Source: Intrasporangium calvum DSM 43043 (GTDB lineage: Bacteria > Actinomycetota > Actinomycetes > Actinomycetales > Dermatophilaceae). From it: DNA of 64,000 nt. Shown here in pieces: positions 18,444-27,950 of this stretch. The translations under genes and the position numbers were made by a program. The stretch spans positions 2,914,001-2,978,000 of the forward strand of contig NC_014830.1 of the NCBI RefSeq assembly GCF_000184685.1. The letters are read 5' to 3'. Position 1 is the first letter of the stretch. Each line of letters starts with the position of its first letter. The notes under the pieces are model-generated. The model saw only the letters and a program-made list of their open reading frames with translations. It had not been told where the DNA came from and did no database searches.

Positions 18444-18447
<4 letters not shown>
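17422..18447 (+). CDS. ABC transporter ATP-binding protein, DppD/OppD type
   Basis: This is a 341-residue ATPase that energises the importer. Walker A is GESGCGKS, the signature is [15 protein letters not shown], and Walker B is [12 protein letters not shown]. The C-terminal oligopeptide-type extension has the Cys cluster [14 protein letters not shown] that often binds an iron-sulfur cluster in this family. The GTG at 17422 is chosen because AGGAGG ends eight bases upstream; a GTG at 17413, overlapping the previous stop, is the alternative. It overlaps the next gene by ATGA. Confidence 0.93.
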
Positions 18448-19601
<1,154 letters not shown>

Positions 19602-19607
19602 CGGCGA

Positions 19608-19637
19608 AGGGGTACCGCTCCTCAGAGCGGTACCCCT
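19608..19637 (+). terminator. Terminator of the ABC importer operon
   Basis: AGGGGTACCGCTC and GAGCGGTACCCCT are perfect 13-base arms around the loop CTCA, starting right after the stop of the last ATPase gene. Confidence 0.85.
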
Positions 19638-19663
19638 CTACTGCGATCGAGACAACTGCGCGT

Positions 19664-20179
19664 TCAGCAGCCAGTCGGGAGGGCCTTGCAGGGCGTGGGG
19701 CCGGCGCATTCGGCGAGGACTACTTGGCCGGAGGTCGCAACCTCGCCGATCAGGTAGGGGTCAGGAGTGTCTTTCACGCCGACCCAGCCATAGACGCGGA
19801 TGGTGCTGGCACTACTGCACGACGAGTAGGCATAGGGGCCGATGCAACCATCGAATCCGGGGCCAAGAACGATCTTCTGATCCTCGAAGCCGACACCACA
19901 CTTCGCGAGTGGCTTCTTGGAGTTGTTTTCCAAATGATCGACCCAAACCGTGTACGTGCCGCCGCAGGTGTTCTTGAAGCAGAGCTCGAGGTTGTACGAG
20001 TAGTAGTTCGTGGCGCCCGGCCACTTGCAGGCCTTCTGCCCCAGAGTGATCTGGATGCACTCGGGGGACGCGGCGTGAGCGGGTGCCGCGACGATGATCG
20101 GGACTGCCGGGACCGCCCAAGCAGCACCCTTGACGAGCGTTCGACGAGAGACGCCCTTCCGCTGGCCCTCTTCAGTCAT
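19664..20179 (-). CDS. Tat-exported cysteine-rich hypothetical protein
   Basis: This 171-residue protein has a twin-arginine signal (SRRTLVKGAAWAVPAV, then AAPAHA as a likely cleavage site). The mature part, about 135 residues, contains ten cysteines, including one at the very C-terminus (PTGC), so several disulfides are likely. I recognise no domain. Aromatic and Asn-rich stretches (NYYSYNLELCFKNTCGG) suggest a secreted beta-rich fold. The ATG at 20179 was chosen because it begins the charged n-region; the longer frame has no support. It lies 123 bases after the PqqD-like gene, on the same strand. Confidence 0.75.
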   Translation of the reverse strand: MTEEGQRKGVSRRTLVKGAAWAVPAVPIIVAAPAHAASPECIQITLGQKACKWPGATNYYSYNLELCFKNTCGGTYTVWVDHLENNSKKPLAKCGVGFEDQKIVLGPGFDGCIGPYAYSSCSSASTIRVYGWVGVKDTPDPYLIGEVATSGQVVLAECAGPTPCKALPTGC

Positions 20180-20302
20180 TGCGATACTCCCCTGCTCCGC
20201 GGCGCACGAGCGCCTGCACCCTCTCCCCGACTGCCATGCCGAGCGTAACACCGTAGATGCCCTCGGAAGGCAAATGTGATAGGAGAGGCAGTCAGAGAGC
20301 GG

Positions 20303-20608
20303 TCAACTGCTGGCTCGCTCGAGCAGGCCGTCTGCGACCAGCAGGTCGAGATACGTCATCACATCCGGCTCGATGTCGACCCGCTCTCGCTCCACGAGCC
20401 GGGCAACGCCGTCGACCACGTCTTCCTCCCCCGCTGAGGCGACCAGCCAGATCACGGCCGCGGTGCCGCTCAGCCTGACCGGGGGCCCGTCCGGCAGCCG
20501 CATGAGATAGAGCTCCGGGTCCTCGGCCGACACGTGGGGGTACACCTCGGTCGGCTCGTCACCTTCAACGACGACGTGCGCCAGTCGCTGAGGCACGTCG
20601 AACCTCAA
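20303..20608 (-). CDS. PqqD-like small protein (RRE-type peptide-binding fold)
   Basis: This is a 101-residue protein with the PqqD pattern: VRLSGTAAVIWLVASAGEEDVVDGVARLVE, then a C-terminal helix (MTYLDLLVADGLLERA). PqqD domains bind leader peptides in ribosomal peptide modification, but similar proteins also occur in exopolysaccharide loci with no known peptide. The start is TTG at 20608, overlapping the nucleotidyltransferase stop as TTGA. An AAGGAG six bases upstream decides this start. The pair is therefore translationally coupled. Confidence 0.75.
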   Translation of the reverse strand: MRFDVPQRLAHVVVEGDEPTEVYPHVSAEDPELYLMRLPDGPPVRLSGTAAVIWLVASAGEEDVVDGVARLVERERVDIEPDVMTYLDLLVADGLLERASS

Positions 20609-21519
20609 TGCGGGCTCCTTCTGCGACGCCTCGTGACAGTCGACGCTGACTCGGCCAGGACCCAGCCGATCCTCTCGACGTACGCCCGGGCGAGCTCCCC
20701 ATGGGTGGGCGGCCTTCCCAGCCACTCGGTCATCCGTCGCCGGTTGGGCACCACGAGCCGCACCGCCCTGCGGAGCGCGCGGCGCGGTGTCGGCTCAGCA
20801 CGAACCCGCGCCCACCAGAGGCGGCGGCGGGACGTCTCACCGCTCGAGAGCGCGGCCCAGAGCCCGTGCTCCCGCCGCGAACGGAACCGGTCGAGGTGTC
20901 CCGTGGCCGCAGCGAGCGCCACCTCAGCACCGAGCTCGCGGGCCAGCTCCTGCACGGCCTGCTGGTCAGACTCGGTGGCATCGGTCCAGCTCCGTCGGAT
21001 GTCGCCGAGGTTCTCCGCGCTCATCCGTGCAGCGTGGAGGAGGAGGATGAGCCGCTGGGCGGTCAGCCCCAGGACGGGGCAGGGGTAGCCCGCGATGGGG
21101 GTCTCGACCCGGTCGGCCCACAGGCGGTCGAACGCTCGCTCCGGGTCGACACCGATTCCGGGGAAGGCTCGGTGGACGTCGACCAGTGCAAGCTGCGGAT
21201 GCCGCATCGTGGCTGCGTGCTCGAACGCGGAGCCGTCCTCGAAGTCGAACTTCGTCACCCAGCCGTGGGCATGCATCGCTCGGACGAGAATCGGCAGGTG
21301 GCTCGGACGAACCAGGACATCTGCGTCAGAGCTACGCCTGGGCACCGTCCGGGCGAGTGGCCCCTCAAGGCCGGCAGGTGACTCGACCCGCTCCAACAGG
21401 TCCGGGTGCAGGGTCGGACCCTTGATGTGCAGCAGAGCCACTCCGACGTCTTCGGCGAGGGCCTGGATGCTGGCGTGGGTGAGGCGGATACCGACGTCGA
21501 GGGGCATCAGGTCGCTCAC
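20605..21519 (-). CDS. Nucleotidyltransferase-family protein (NTP_transf_5 type)
   Basis: This is a 304-residue protein. The block LLHIKGPTLHPDLL and, 20 residues later, SSDADVLVRPSHL match the active-site layout of the putative nucleotidyltransferases found in exopolysaccharide loci (K-G followed by an S-D-x-D metal motif). The true substrate of this family is unknown. The GTG at 21519 gives VSDLMPLDVGIRL; an ATG at 21507 is an alternative. It is divergent from the epimerase gene and coupled to the PqqD-like gene, a partnership I have seen described in other EPS loci. Confidence 0.72.
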   Translation of the reverse strand: MSDLMPLDVGIRLTHASIQALAEDVGVALLHIKGPTLHPDLLERVESPAGLEGPLARTVPRRSSDADVLVRPSHLPILVRAMHAHGWVTKFDFEDGSAFEHAATMRHPQLALVDVHRAFPGIGVDPERAFDRLWADRVETPIAGYPCPVLGLTAQRLILLLHAARMSAENLGDIRRSWTDATESDQQAVQELARELGAEVALAAATGHLDRFRSRREHGLWAALSSGETSRRRLWWARVRAEPTPRRALRRAVRLVVPNRRRMTEWLGRPPTHGELARAYVERIGWVLAESASTVTRRRRRSPH

Positions 21520-21630
21520 GGGCTCAGCGTAACCGGGGCCATCCTCGCCGGAACGACGCCAGCAGGGTGTCCCGCCGGTGATAGCGTCCGGGACGTCTTG
21601 GCATCGTGTGCTGACCATGAACGGGGCGGT

Positions 21631-22575
21631 ATGAAGGTCGTCATCACCGGCGGCGCCGGCTTCATCGGCGCGAACCTCGGACGCGAACTGCTCAGGCGCC
21701 CGGGGGTCGACTCCGTTGTCGCGTTCGACAACCTCACCACCGGCTTCCGCAACAACCTCGAAGGCACCGGGATCGAGCTCGTCGAAGCCACGATCCTCGA
21801 CCCCGCTGCCTTGGACGAGGCGTGCGACGGAGCCGACGCCATCGTCCACCTCGCCGCCCTCCCTTCGGTGCCCCGCTCGGTCATCGACCCGATCGCCTCA
21901 CACCACTCGAATGCCACGGGGACGCTGGAGGTGCTGCAGGCCGCCCGCCGCGCCGGCGGCACCCACGTCGTGGTGGCCTCGTCGTCGTCCGTCTACGGCG
22001 CCAACCGCGAGCTGCCCAAGCGCGAGAGCATGCGGACCGCGCCCATCTCGCCGTACGCCGTCAGCAAGCAGGCGACGGAGGCCTACACGATCGCCTTCGG
22101 CCACACGTACGGCCTGCCTACCTTGGCGTTCCGCTTCTTCAACGTCTACGGGCCCCTGCAGGCGGCCGGTCATGCGTATGCGGCCGTGGTGCCGGCGTTC
22201 GTCGATGCCGCCCTCCGTGGTGTCCCACTGTCCGTGCACGGGGACGGGGAGCAGACACGCGACTTCACCTACGTCGGCACGGTCGCCCGGGTCCTCGCGG
22301 ACGCGGTCACGAACCAGGTCGCGGACCTGGACCCGGTCAACCTCGCATTCGGCACCCGGACCTCGCTCAACGGCCTCATCGACGAGCTCTCACTGGTCCT
22401 CGGAGCCAGCCCGACCGTCGAGCACGTCGAGCCGCGTGCCGGGGACGTCCGCGACTCGCAGGCGGACAACTCGCGTCTGCTCAGCCTCTTCCCCGACGTG
22501 AAGCCGGTTTCGCTTCGCGACGGGCTCCGGGCGACGGTGGACTGGTTCCGGACGCTCCCGGACTACCAGCGTTAG
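21631..22575 (+). CDS. NAD-dependent sugar epimerase (GalE/WbpP-like)
   Basis: This is a 314-residue extended short-chain dehydrogenase acting on a nucleotide sugar, probably a UDP-sugar 4-epimerase. It has the TGGAGFIGANL NAD motif at the N-terminus, the SSSSVYGAN region with catalytic Ser, and the YAVSK Tyr/Lys pair. FFNVYGPLQ and GDGEQTRDFTYVGTVA are typical C-terminal blocks. The ATG at 21631 follows GGGGCGGT; the longer frame is not supported. It is the first plus-strand gene of the glycan island. Confidence 0.9.
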   Translation: MKVVITGGAGFIGANLGRELLRRPGVDSVVAFDNLTTGFRNNLEGTGIELVEATILDPAALDEACDGADAIVHLAALPSVPRSVIDPIASHHSNATGTLEVLQAARRAGGTHVVVASSSSVYGANRELPKRESMRTAPISPYAVSKQATEAYTIAFGHTYGLPTLAFRFFNVYGPLQAAGHAYAAVVPAFVDAALRGVPLSVHGDGEQTRDFTYVGTVARVLADAVTNQVADLDPVNLAFGTRTSLNGLIDELSLVLGASPTVEHVEPRAGDVRDSQADNSRLLSLFPDVKPVSLRDGLRATVDWFRTLPDYQR

Positions 22576-22588
22576 CGAGGGGGCCCCG

Positions 22589-23605
22589 ATGCCGGGCCGT
22601 CTGGGCGGTAGCGAACGGTTCGGGCTCGCCGTGCTCGTCACATGGGTGGGCTGGGCCGGGACCAGGTCCGCGCTCGCCGGCCAGGCCCTTTCGCCCCTGT
22701 CCCCCTACGTCGTCGCACCGGTGTCGCTGGCCGCAGGGGTGGCGCTCGGCACCCTCCTGGCGCCGCACGCTCGGAGACGAGTAGTCGCGCTGAGCCTTCT
22801 CGTGGCAACCCTCTATCTCCTCGTCGCGGTGCTCGCCACCGGCGGTCCTGCGAAAGCCCCGACTGGCTACGCGAATGCGAACGCGGCCCTGGCCGTCCAG
22901 CTGACAGGGCTCTCCGGGCTGGCCCTCCTCAGCGCTCCTCGGGGGAGCAGATGGCCGGCGGTCGGGGCGGCGATCGTCAGCGTCGGGGTGGCCTTGGCCA
23001 ACGCCTCGGTGGCCGCGCTCGTCCTGGGTGGACCACTGCTCGCGCTGGTGCTGGCGATGGGCTGGAAGCCAGCCCAGCGGCATACGGGAAAAGTGGTTGC
23101 GACCGGCCTCAGTGCTGCGGCGATCGCTGTCTCAGCGACGGCTGTGGCGGCTCTCGCCACCCAGCCGAGGTGGCCTGCGTCGGTGGCGAGGTTCCTCGAC
23201 GAGGCCCGGCGCACCATGTGGGCGGACGCCGTGCGGCTCTGGCGTGAGAACGCGGCCTTCGGAGCTGGTCCCGGAGCGTTCGAGCGGGTGAGCACGCTGG
23301 GACCCGACCCGGACACCGCGTCGGCTCACTCGGCCGTACTCCAGGTGGGCGCCGAGACCGGCTGGGTGGGCGTGGCACTCCTGCTGGCCATCGTGCTGAC
23401 CGGCGTGTGGTGGGCAGCCCAGGGTCGTCCCGCGGCTGCCGTGGTCGGTGTGGCGACGTGGACCGCGCTGGTCGTCCACTCGATGACGGACCACCTCGTG
23501 GACTTCCCCGTGGTCGTCCTGGCCGGGGGCATCGTCATCGGCTGGAGCGGCGCGAGCGCGCGATCAGAACAGCTCGACGTCCCCGAGGGTGAGCGTCCAC
23601 GCTGA
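22589..23605 (+). CDS. O-antigen ligase/polymerase-like membrane protein
   Basis: This is a 338-residue protein with about eight or nine predicted membrane spans. The C-terminal half holds the Wzy_C/WaaL-type pattern: RTMWADAVRLWRENAAFGAGPG, then HSAVLQVGAETGWVGVALL. These proteins join or polymerise lipid-linked glycans on the outer face of the membrane. It is shorter than many ligases. Dispersed repeat copy E is read within a loop as KPAQRHTG. Its 3' end overlaps the convergent GNAT gene by 42 bases. Confidence 0.75.
   Translation: MPGRLGGSERFGLAVLVTWVGWAGTRSALAGQALSPLSPYVVAPVSLAAGVALGTLLAPHARRRVVALSLLVATLYLLVAVLATGGPAKAPTGYANANAALAVQLTGLSGLALLSAPRGSRWPAVGAAIVSVGVALANASVAALVLGGPLLALVLAMGWKPAQRHTGKVVATGLSAAAIAVSATAVAALATQPRWPASVARFLDEARRTMWADAVRLWRENAAFGAGPGAFERVSTLGPDPDTASAHSAVLQVGAETGWVGVALLLAIVLTGVWWAAQGRPAAAVVGVATWTALVVHSMTDHLVDFPVVVLAGGIVIGWSGASARSEQLDVPEGERPR
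23071..23087 (-). repeat. Dispersed repeat copy E (partial), inside the ligase-like gene
   Basis: AGCCCAGCGGCATACGG is the conserved half of the repeat. It lies in a cytoplasmic-loop-like segment and is read as P-A-Q-R-H-T-G. Confidence 0.7.
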
Positions 23606-24544
23606 CGGCGGGGGTGGCGATCCGGCCAGCGGGCGGGTCGTCAGAAGGGGTCCTTGGCCGGGCAGCGGCAGCAGGCCGGCCGAGGGTCCGGTGCGCAGAC
23701 CGATCGCATAGTCGGCGCCGCTCTCCTTGAGGGCGCGATGGACGAGGCGGGCCCCGGTGCGCCAGTCCGGGACGAGCTGCTCGATGACGGCCGCCTCGAG
23801 GGCCTGGCCGCGGCGGCGGAGCCGGAAGACGAGGCCCCCCTCGGAGGGGTCGCCGGGGGACGCGAGCAGGAGGCGGTAGTGCAGCGGCTCGAACGAGGTC
23901 CGCCAGGCGAGGTACTCCGGGGTCCGGTCGGTGCGGAAGCCGCGTCGCGGAGCGTGCTCCAGCAGGCGGGAGGCCACGTCGCCGTCGGCCAGCGCGGTGG
24001 CAGCGTCGAGGCCGACCGTCGTCGGCTCGGACCACAGGGACGCCGGGACGCGGGAGCTGACCATGGTCAGGGCCGAGCGGCCGCCGGCGGGGAGTACCCC
24101 GACGGGCAGACGCCGGGCCAGGCTCCAGCCCATCTTGAGGTAGCCCGGTCGGCTCTGGTCGTTGGGCGTGTTGAAGACGATCGCGTCACCGGCCAGCGTC
24201 AGCTCCGCGACGCTCTGCAGGGTCAGGGTGCGGAAGATGCCCATCCCCTGGTAGGCCGGGTCGGTCGCGGTGTCGACGGCCCGGACAGCCGGGACCGTCT
24301 TGCCGTTGTCGTCGAGGAACCGCCAGCGCAGGAAGGTCCGGTAGCCCACCACCCGACCCTCGTGGACCGCCACCCAGCCCGGCGACTGCCCGAACGGGTT
24401 CTCCCGGTGCTTCCAGTGCAGGAGGCCCTCGTAGTGCGGATCGTCGACCTTCCCGAGGGCCTCACGGAGCATGGGAACCACGGCGGCATCGTCCTCCGGC
24501 ACTGCCCGCCGCACATCGAGATCCGGACCTGAGAGCCGCTCCAC
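23564..24544 (-). CDS. GNAT-family acetyltransferase-like protein
   Basis: This is a 326-residue protein with a clear N-terminal GNAT fold: GRVVGYRTFLRWRF, then AVDTATDPAYQGMGIFRTL as the acetyl-CoA loop, then NTPNDQSRPGYLKMGW. The C-terminal half resembles a second, degenerate copy. Such proteins in polysaccharide loci often acetylate an amino sugar; that role is inference. The start is GTG at 24544, seven bases after GGGAGG. It is convergent with, and overlaps, the ligase-like gene. Confidence 0.78.
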   Translation of the reverse strand: MERLSGPDLDVRRAVPEDDAAVVPMLREALGKVDDPHYEGLLHWKHRENPFGQSPGWVAVHEGRVVGYRTFLRWRFLDDNGKTVPAVRAVDTATDPAYQGMGIFRTLTLQSVAELTLAGDAIVFNTPNDQSRPGYLKMGWSLARRLPVGVLPAGGRSALTMVSSRVPASLWSEPTTVGLDAATALADGDVASRLLEHAPRRGFRTDRTPEYLAWRTSFEPLHYRLLLASPGDPSEGGLVFRLRRRGQALEAAVIEQLVPDWRTGARLVHRALKESGADYAIGLRTGPSAGLLPLPGQGPLLTTRPLAGSPPPPSAWTLTLGDVELF

Positions 24545-24631
24545 TGTTGTGCCTCCCGCGTTGGTACGCTGCGCCCGAGTGGGGCGGCCCGGGACCACCG
24601 GACCGTCCGACCGCAACCAGGAGTGAGTGTA

Positions 24632-25771
24632 TTGGGACCTTCGGCCACGCCGACGGACCGCATCAAGGTCCTGTGGCTCATCAAGGGCCTCGGCCCCGGC
24701 GGAGCCGAACAGCTGCTGCTTCTCGCGGCAAGGACGGTGGACCGTAATCGCTTCGATGTTCGCGTGGGGTATGCCCGGCCGGACAAGACGCACCTGGTCC
24801 AGGAGTTCGAGTCGGCCGGCATCACCCCGGTGCGACTGGGCGCGCCCTCGGGCGGGGTGGTTGCCCAGGTGCGGGACCTCCGACGCGCCATGTCGGAGGT
24901 CGATGTGGTTCACGCCCACTCCCCCGTCCTCGCCTCCTTGGGACGGGTTGTCGCACGGACGCTTCCCCCTGGACAGCGGCCCACCCTGGTGTCCACCGAG
25001 CACAACGAGTGGACGAGCCACCGGGCCCTCACACGCATGGTCAATGCCCTCACCGCCCCGCTGGACGCTCAGCGGTGGGCAGTCTCGGATCAGGTCAAGA
25101 GCACCATCTGGGCGGGCCGGCGAAGTGCCTACGAAGTCCTCATCCACGGTATTGAGCTGACGACACCGGGCCCGGACCCCTCGGTGAGGGCGCGGGTCAG
25201 GGCCGGCCTTGGCGTGGCCGACGACGAGGTGCTCTCCCTGACAGTCGCCAACCTTCGGACGAACAAGGACTACCCCAACCTGCTTCGCGCTGCGAGCGCC
25301 GCGATGCGCGTCGAGCCGCGTCTGCGATTCGCCGCGGTGGGCCAGGGACCTCTCGCTGAGGAGATGGCAGCACTCCACGCAGAGCTCGGTCTGGGCGATC
25401 GCTTCCAGTTCCTGGGGTATCGCCGCGATGTCGCCGACCTGATGGCCGCGGCTGATCTCTTCACGTTGGCCTCAGCGCACGAGGGCCTTCCCGTCGCGGT
25501 GATGGAGGCGTTTGCCGCGGGCCTGCCGGTGGTTGCGACGTCCGTCGGGGGCCTGCCCCAGCAGGTGGTGGACGGCGTGCAGGGACGTTTGGCCAAGCCG
25601 GGTGATCCGGATGCGCTCTCCTCGGCTCTCGTGGACCTGGCCGGGTCGAGCGAACTGCGGGCGCGGATGGGTGCTGCTGCCCGTGCCCGAGCGCCCGAGT
25701 ACGACATCCGGCGTGCGGTCGCGCTTCAGGAGCAGGCCTACGCCCGCCTTGTGGCGGCCAAAGACCGCTGA
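24632..25771 (+). CDS. Glycosyltransferase family 4
   Basis: This is a 379-residue GT-B enzyme adding a sugar to a glycan precursor on the cytosolic face. The N-terminal domain begins KVLWLIKGLGPGGAEQLLL. The C-terminal donor domain has LTVANLRTNKDYPNLLRAA, FLGYRRDVADLMAAADLF, and the EX7E block EGLPVAVMEAFAAGLPVVATSVGG. The TTG at 24632 is eight bases after AGGAG; the GTG at 24623 overlaps that site and is less likely. It is the first gene of its run and abuts the convergent deacetylase without a gap. Confidence 0.9.
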   Translation: MGPSATPTDRIKVLWLIKGLGPGGAEQLLLLAARTVDRNRFDVRVGYARPDKTHLVQEFESAGITPVRLGAPSGGVVAQVRDLRRAMSEVDVVHAHSPVLASLGRVVARTLPPGQRPTLVSTEHNEWTSHRALTRMVNALTAPLDAQRWAVSDQVKSTIWAGRRSAYEVLIHGIELTTPGPDPSVRARVRAGLGVADDEVLSLTVANLRTNKDYPNLLRAASAAMRVEPRLRFAAVGQGPLAEEMAALHAELGLGDRFQFLGYRRDVADLMAAADLFTLASAHEGLPVAVMEAFAAGLPVVATSVGGLPQQVVDGVQGRLAKPGDPDALSSALVDLAGSSELRARMGAAARARAPEYDIRRAVALQEQAYARLVAAKDR

Positions 25772-26620
25772 TCAGCCAGTCATCCCAGCGGCCTTCGCAG
25801 CCGCGACAAGGCGCGCATACGCGCGCTCCGGAAGCAGCCGGCCCGTCAGTTTTGCGGCGAAGAACTCCTCAGGGTCGCTCTGGCGGACCGGAACTCGAGC
25901 CAGTCGCAGGCGGTGCGTGTCCGGGGTGTTGCGACCGATACGGCCCGTGGAAGCACTTCGGAAACGCTGCTCCAGGGCTCCCTCCATGGTTGGGACCGCG
26001 ACTCCCCACGGGTAGGTGAAGTGGGACGGCGTCACACCCAGTCTCGACTCGATGATTGCGGTGCACTCATCCAGCTCTGACGCGGAGAGTGACTCGGGAG
26101 GGACGTGACGGTGCGTGTGGTTGCCCACGGTGCACAGCCCCGACTCGACCATCTCCGCCAGCTGCTCCCAGGACATGCCCCGCCCCGCGGACCCTTTCGC
26201 GGTCGAGCCCTCCCACACCATGGGGGCCGAGACATACGAGGATGCCAGGTAAACGGTGAACGGCAGTTGACGCTCTCGCAGCAGCGGCCAGGCGTTGTCA
26301 TAGACGTCTTCGAAGCCGTCGTCGAACGTCAGCACGACACACGGCCGGGGGTCCTTGGCGTCCAGGCGATCCAGAGCGCCGTCGATGGAGAGGACCTCGT
26401 GGGAGTCGAGCAGATCGAGCTGCCGGGCGAAGGCGGTCGCGGGCACGTCCAGCTCGTCGCCGGTCCCTGCTCCCACGCGGTGGTAGATGAGAAAAGTGGC
26501 ACCCTCGGCGGGAGAGCAGCCCGCCCTGAGGGCGAGGAGACGTTTGAGCCGACTCCGCGCCAGGCCGGGCGCGGGCTGGCTCACACCGTGTGGCCCCCTC
26601 GATGGATCAACGGCGGGCAT
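25772..26620 (-). CDS. Polysaccharide deacetylase (NodB-like)
   Basis: This is a 282-residue carbohydrate esterase 4 protein that removes acetyl groups from a glycan. Motif 1 is TFDDGFEDVYDNA (the DD pair), motif 2 is GNHTHRHVPP (the H-x3-H metal ligands), and FTYPWG is the later motif. No signal peptide is clear. The ATG at 26620 is supported by GGAGGT five bases upstream and overlaps the end of the polymerase-like gene by 14 bases. It is co-transcribed with the genes upstream on the minus strand. Confidence 0.88.
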   Translation of the reverse strand: MPAVDPSRGPHGVSQPAPGLARSRLKRLLALRAGCSPAEGATFLIYHRVGAGTGDELDVPATAFARQLDLLDSHEVLSIDGALDRLDAKDPRPCVVLTFDDGFEDVYDNAWPLLRERQLPFTVYLASSYVSAPMVWEGSTAKGSAGRGMSWEQLAEMVESGLCTVGNHTHRHVPPESLSASELDECTAIIESRLGVTPSHFTYPWGVAVPTMEGALEQRFRSASTGRIGRNTPDTHRLRLARVPVRQSDPEEFFAAKLTGRLLPERAYARLVAAAKAAGMTG

Positions 26621-27944
26621 GCGTGACCTCCGCATCGCTCGGTGCACTCTCCAGCGGCTGATCGGCCGGTGGCAAGGCCAAGAACACGAGGAAGAAGGGC
26701 ATCATCAGGACGCGTTGCCGAGCCAGGATGCCGAAGTTGCCGAAGCCGGAGAAGGCCCAGATGAACAGGGCGATGAAGGCCAGCGCGAACAAGAGGTACG
26801 GCCACTGACGCGCCAGTTTGCGCAGGCGGCGCAGGCGGGGCCAAGCCTTGACGGTGAGTCCGAGCAGCAGCAGCCCCTCCAGGGACTGGCCCAACATCTG
26901 GATGTTGCCGGCCTCCCAAGGGAAGGGCCGGAACAGGATCGTGACCGTAGCGGCGACGACGCCCCAGGGTGATCCCAGGGGGACTGGGGTGAAGGCCGAG
27001 CCCCCCTGCTGGGTTTGACCACCGGCCCAGTCCACCGTCTCAGAGACTGCCTGCCAGGTCAGGTCGTCGATGCCGAGGGCGGACGCCGCCTGCGAGGCGA
27101 GAACGGCCGCGGCCGCCGCCATGACGACGACCCCACCGAGTTTCGAGAGCACCCCGGTCGACGTCTGTCGTGCCGGCCTGAAGAGTTGCGCAACGATGAT
27201 CGCCCCGAAGAGGAGGACCGCCATGTGAGGGCGGACGATGGCGGTGCCCGCTGCCCCGGCCAGGAGCAGCGGCAGCGCCCCGGGCCGGCGGGAGAAGAAG
27301 CGGGCGCCTCCGAGCGCCGTCACGCCGACGAACAGGAGCAGCCAGGACTCCTTGCCGATACTCGACGGCCAGTACAGCATCGAGGGCAGCAAGAGGATGA
27401 GCAGGGCGTAACGCTTGGCATCCCCGGTGGGGAGGGCAGTCCTGAAGGCGCGGTAGGCAAAGAACTGACCCCAGAACGCAAGGGAGGCGAAAACCACGAA
27501 TCCCGCAAGTGGCGACGGGCCGATGAAGGTGTAGAAGAGCGTGGTGATCAGCTCCATGTACTGCGTTCCCTGCTTGCCCTGCCACTCCCACTGGATGAAG
27601 CCCTCACGCCACAACTGATAATGCGATGCCGCGTAGAGGTTGTACCGCTCGGCGTCGGCCGCTCCGTTGTAGACGACGTAGGCGACGACGTAGCGGGCGA
27701 GGGTGCCGATCAGTTTCGCCGCGAGAGCGAGGACAAGAAGCGGCCCGAGCCACGTCTCGTTCGAGCGGCGCGAGGCCCGCCAGATGAGCAGCAGGTTCAC
27801 CGCAGTGACAATCGGGACGACGATGACCGCGCCCCAGACGTTGTAGGACTGGCTCTGCAGGGCCCAGGAGAACAGCGCGGCCAGGGCAGCGCCGGTCAGC
27901 ACGCCGAGCGTGACCGCCCCCGCACGGACCGAGAGGTGCGACAT
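26607..27944 (-). CDS. Polysaccharide polymerase-like membrane protein (Wzy candidate)
   Basis: This is a 445-residue protein with about ten membrane segments and no cytosolic enzyme domain. The blocks LLLPSMLYWPSSIGKESWLLLF and AAGTAIVRPHMAVLLFG resemble putative O-antigen or exopolysaccharide polymerases. Its place between the chain-length/BY-kinase gene and the deacetylase gene supports that role. It begins six bases after the BY-kinase gene ends. The sequence alone does not prove polymerase activity. Confidence 0.7.
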   Translation of the reverse strand: MSHLSVRAGAVTLGVLTGAALAALFSWALQSQSYNVWGAVIVVPIVTAVNLLLIWRASRRSNETWLGPLLVLALAAKLIGTLARYVVAYVVYNGAADAERYNLYAASHYQLWREGFIQWEWQGKQGTQYMELITTLFYTFIGPSPLAGFVVFASLAFWGQFFAYRAFRTALPTGDAKRYALLILLLPSMLYWPSSIGKESWLLLFVGVTALGGARFFSRRPGALPLLLAGAAGTAIVRPHMAVLLFGAIIVAQLFRPARQTSTGVLSKLGGVVVMAAAAAVLASQAASALGIDDLTWQAVSETVDWAGGQTQQGGSAFTPVPLGSPWGVVAATVTILFRPFPWEAGNIQMLGQSLEGLLLLGLTVKAWPRLRRLRKLARQWPYLLFALAFIALFIWAFSGFGNFGILARQRVLMMPFFLVFLALPPADQPLESAPSDAEVTHARR

Positions 27945-27950
27945 CGACGG

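Noticed and set aside
20276-20306. Promoter TTGACC / TATCAC for the Cys-rich exported protein
   Set aside because: The 19-base spacing and overlap with the PqqD-like stop codon make it only a weak candidate; not listed as a feature.
20609-20725. Longer N-terminus for the PqqD-like protein
   Set aside because: The extra residues overlap the nucleotidyltransferase gene and are not PqqD-like; AAGGAG points to the TTG at 20608.
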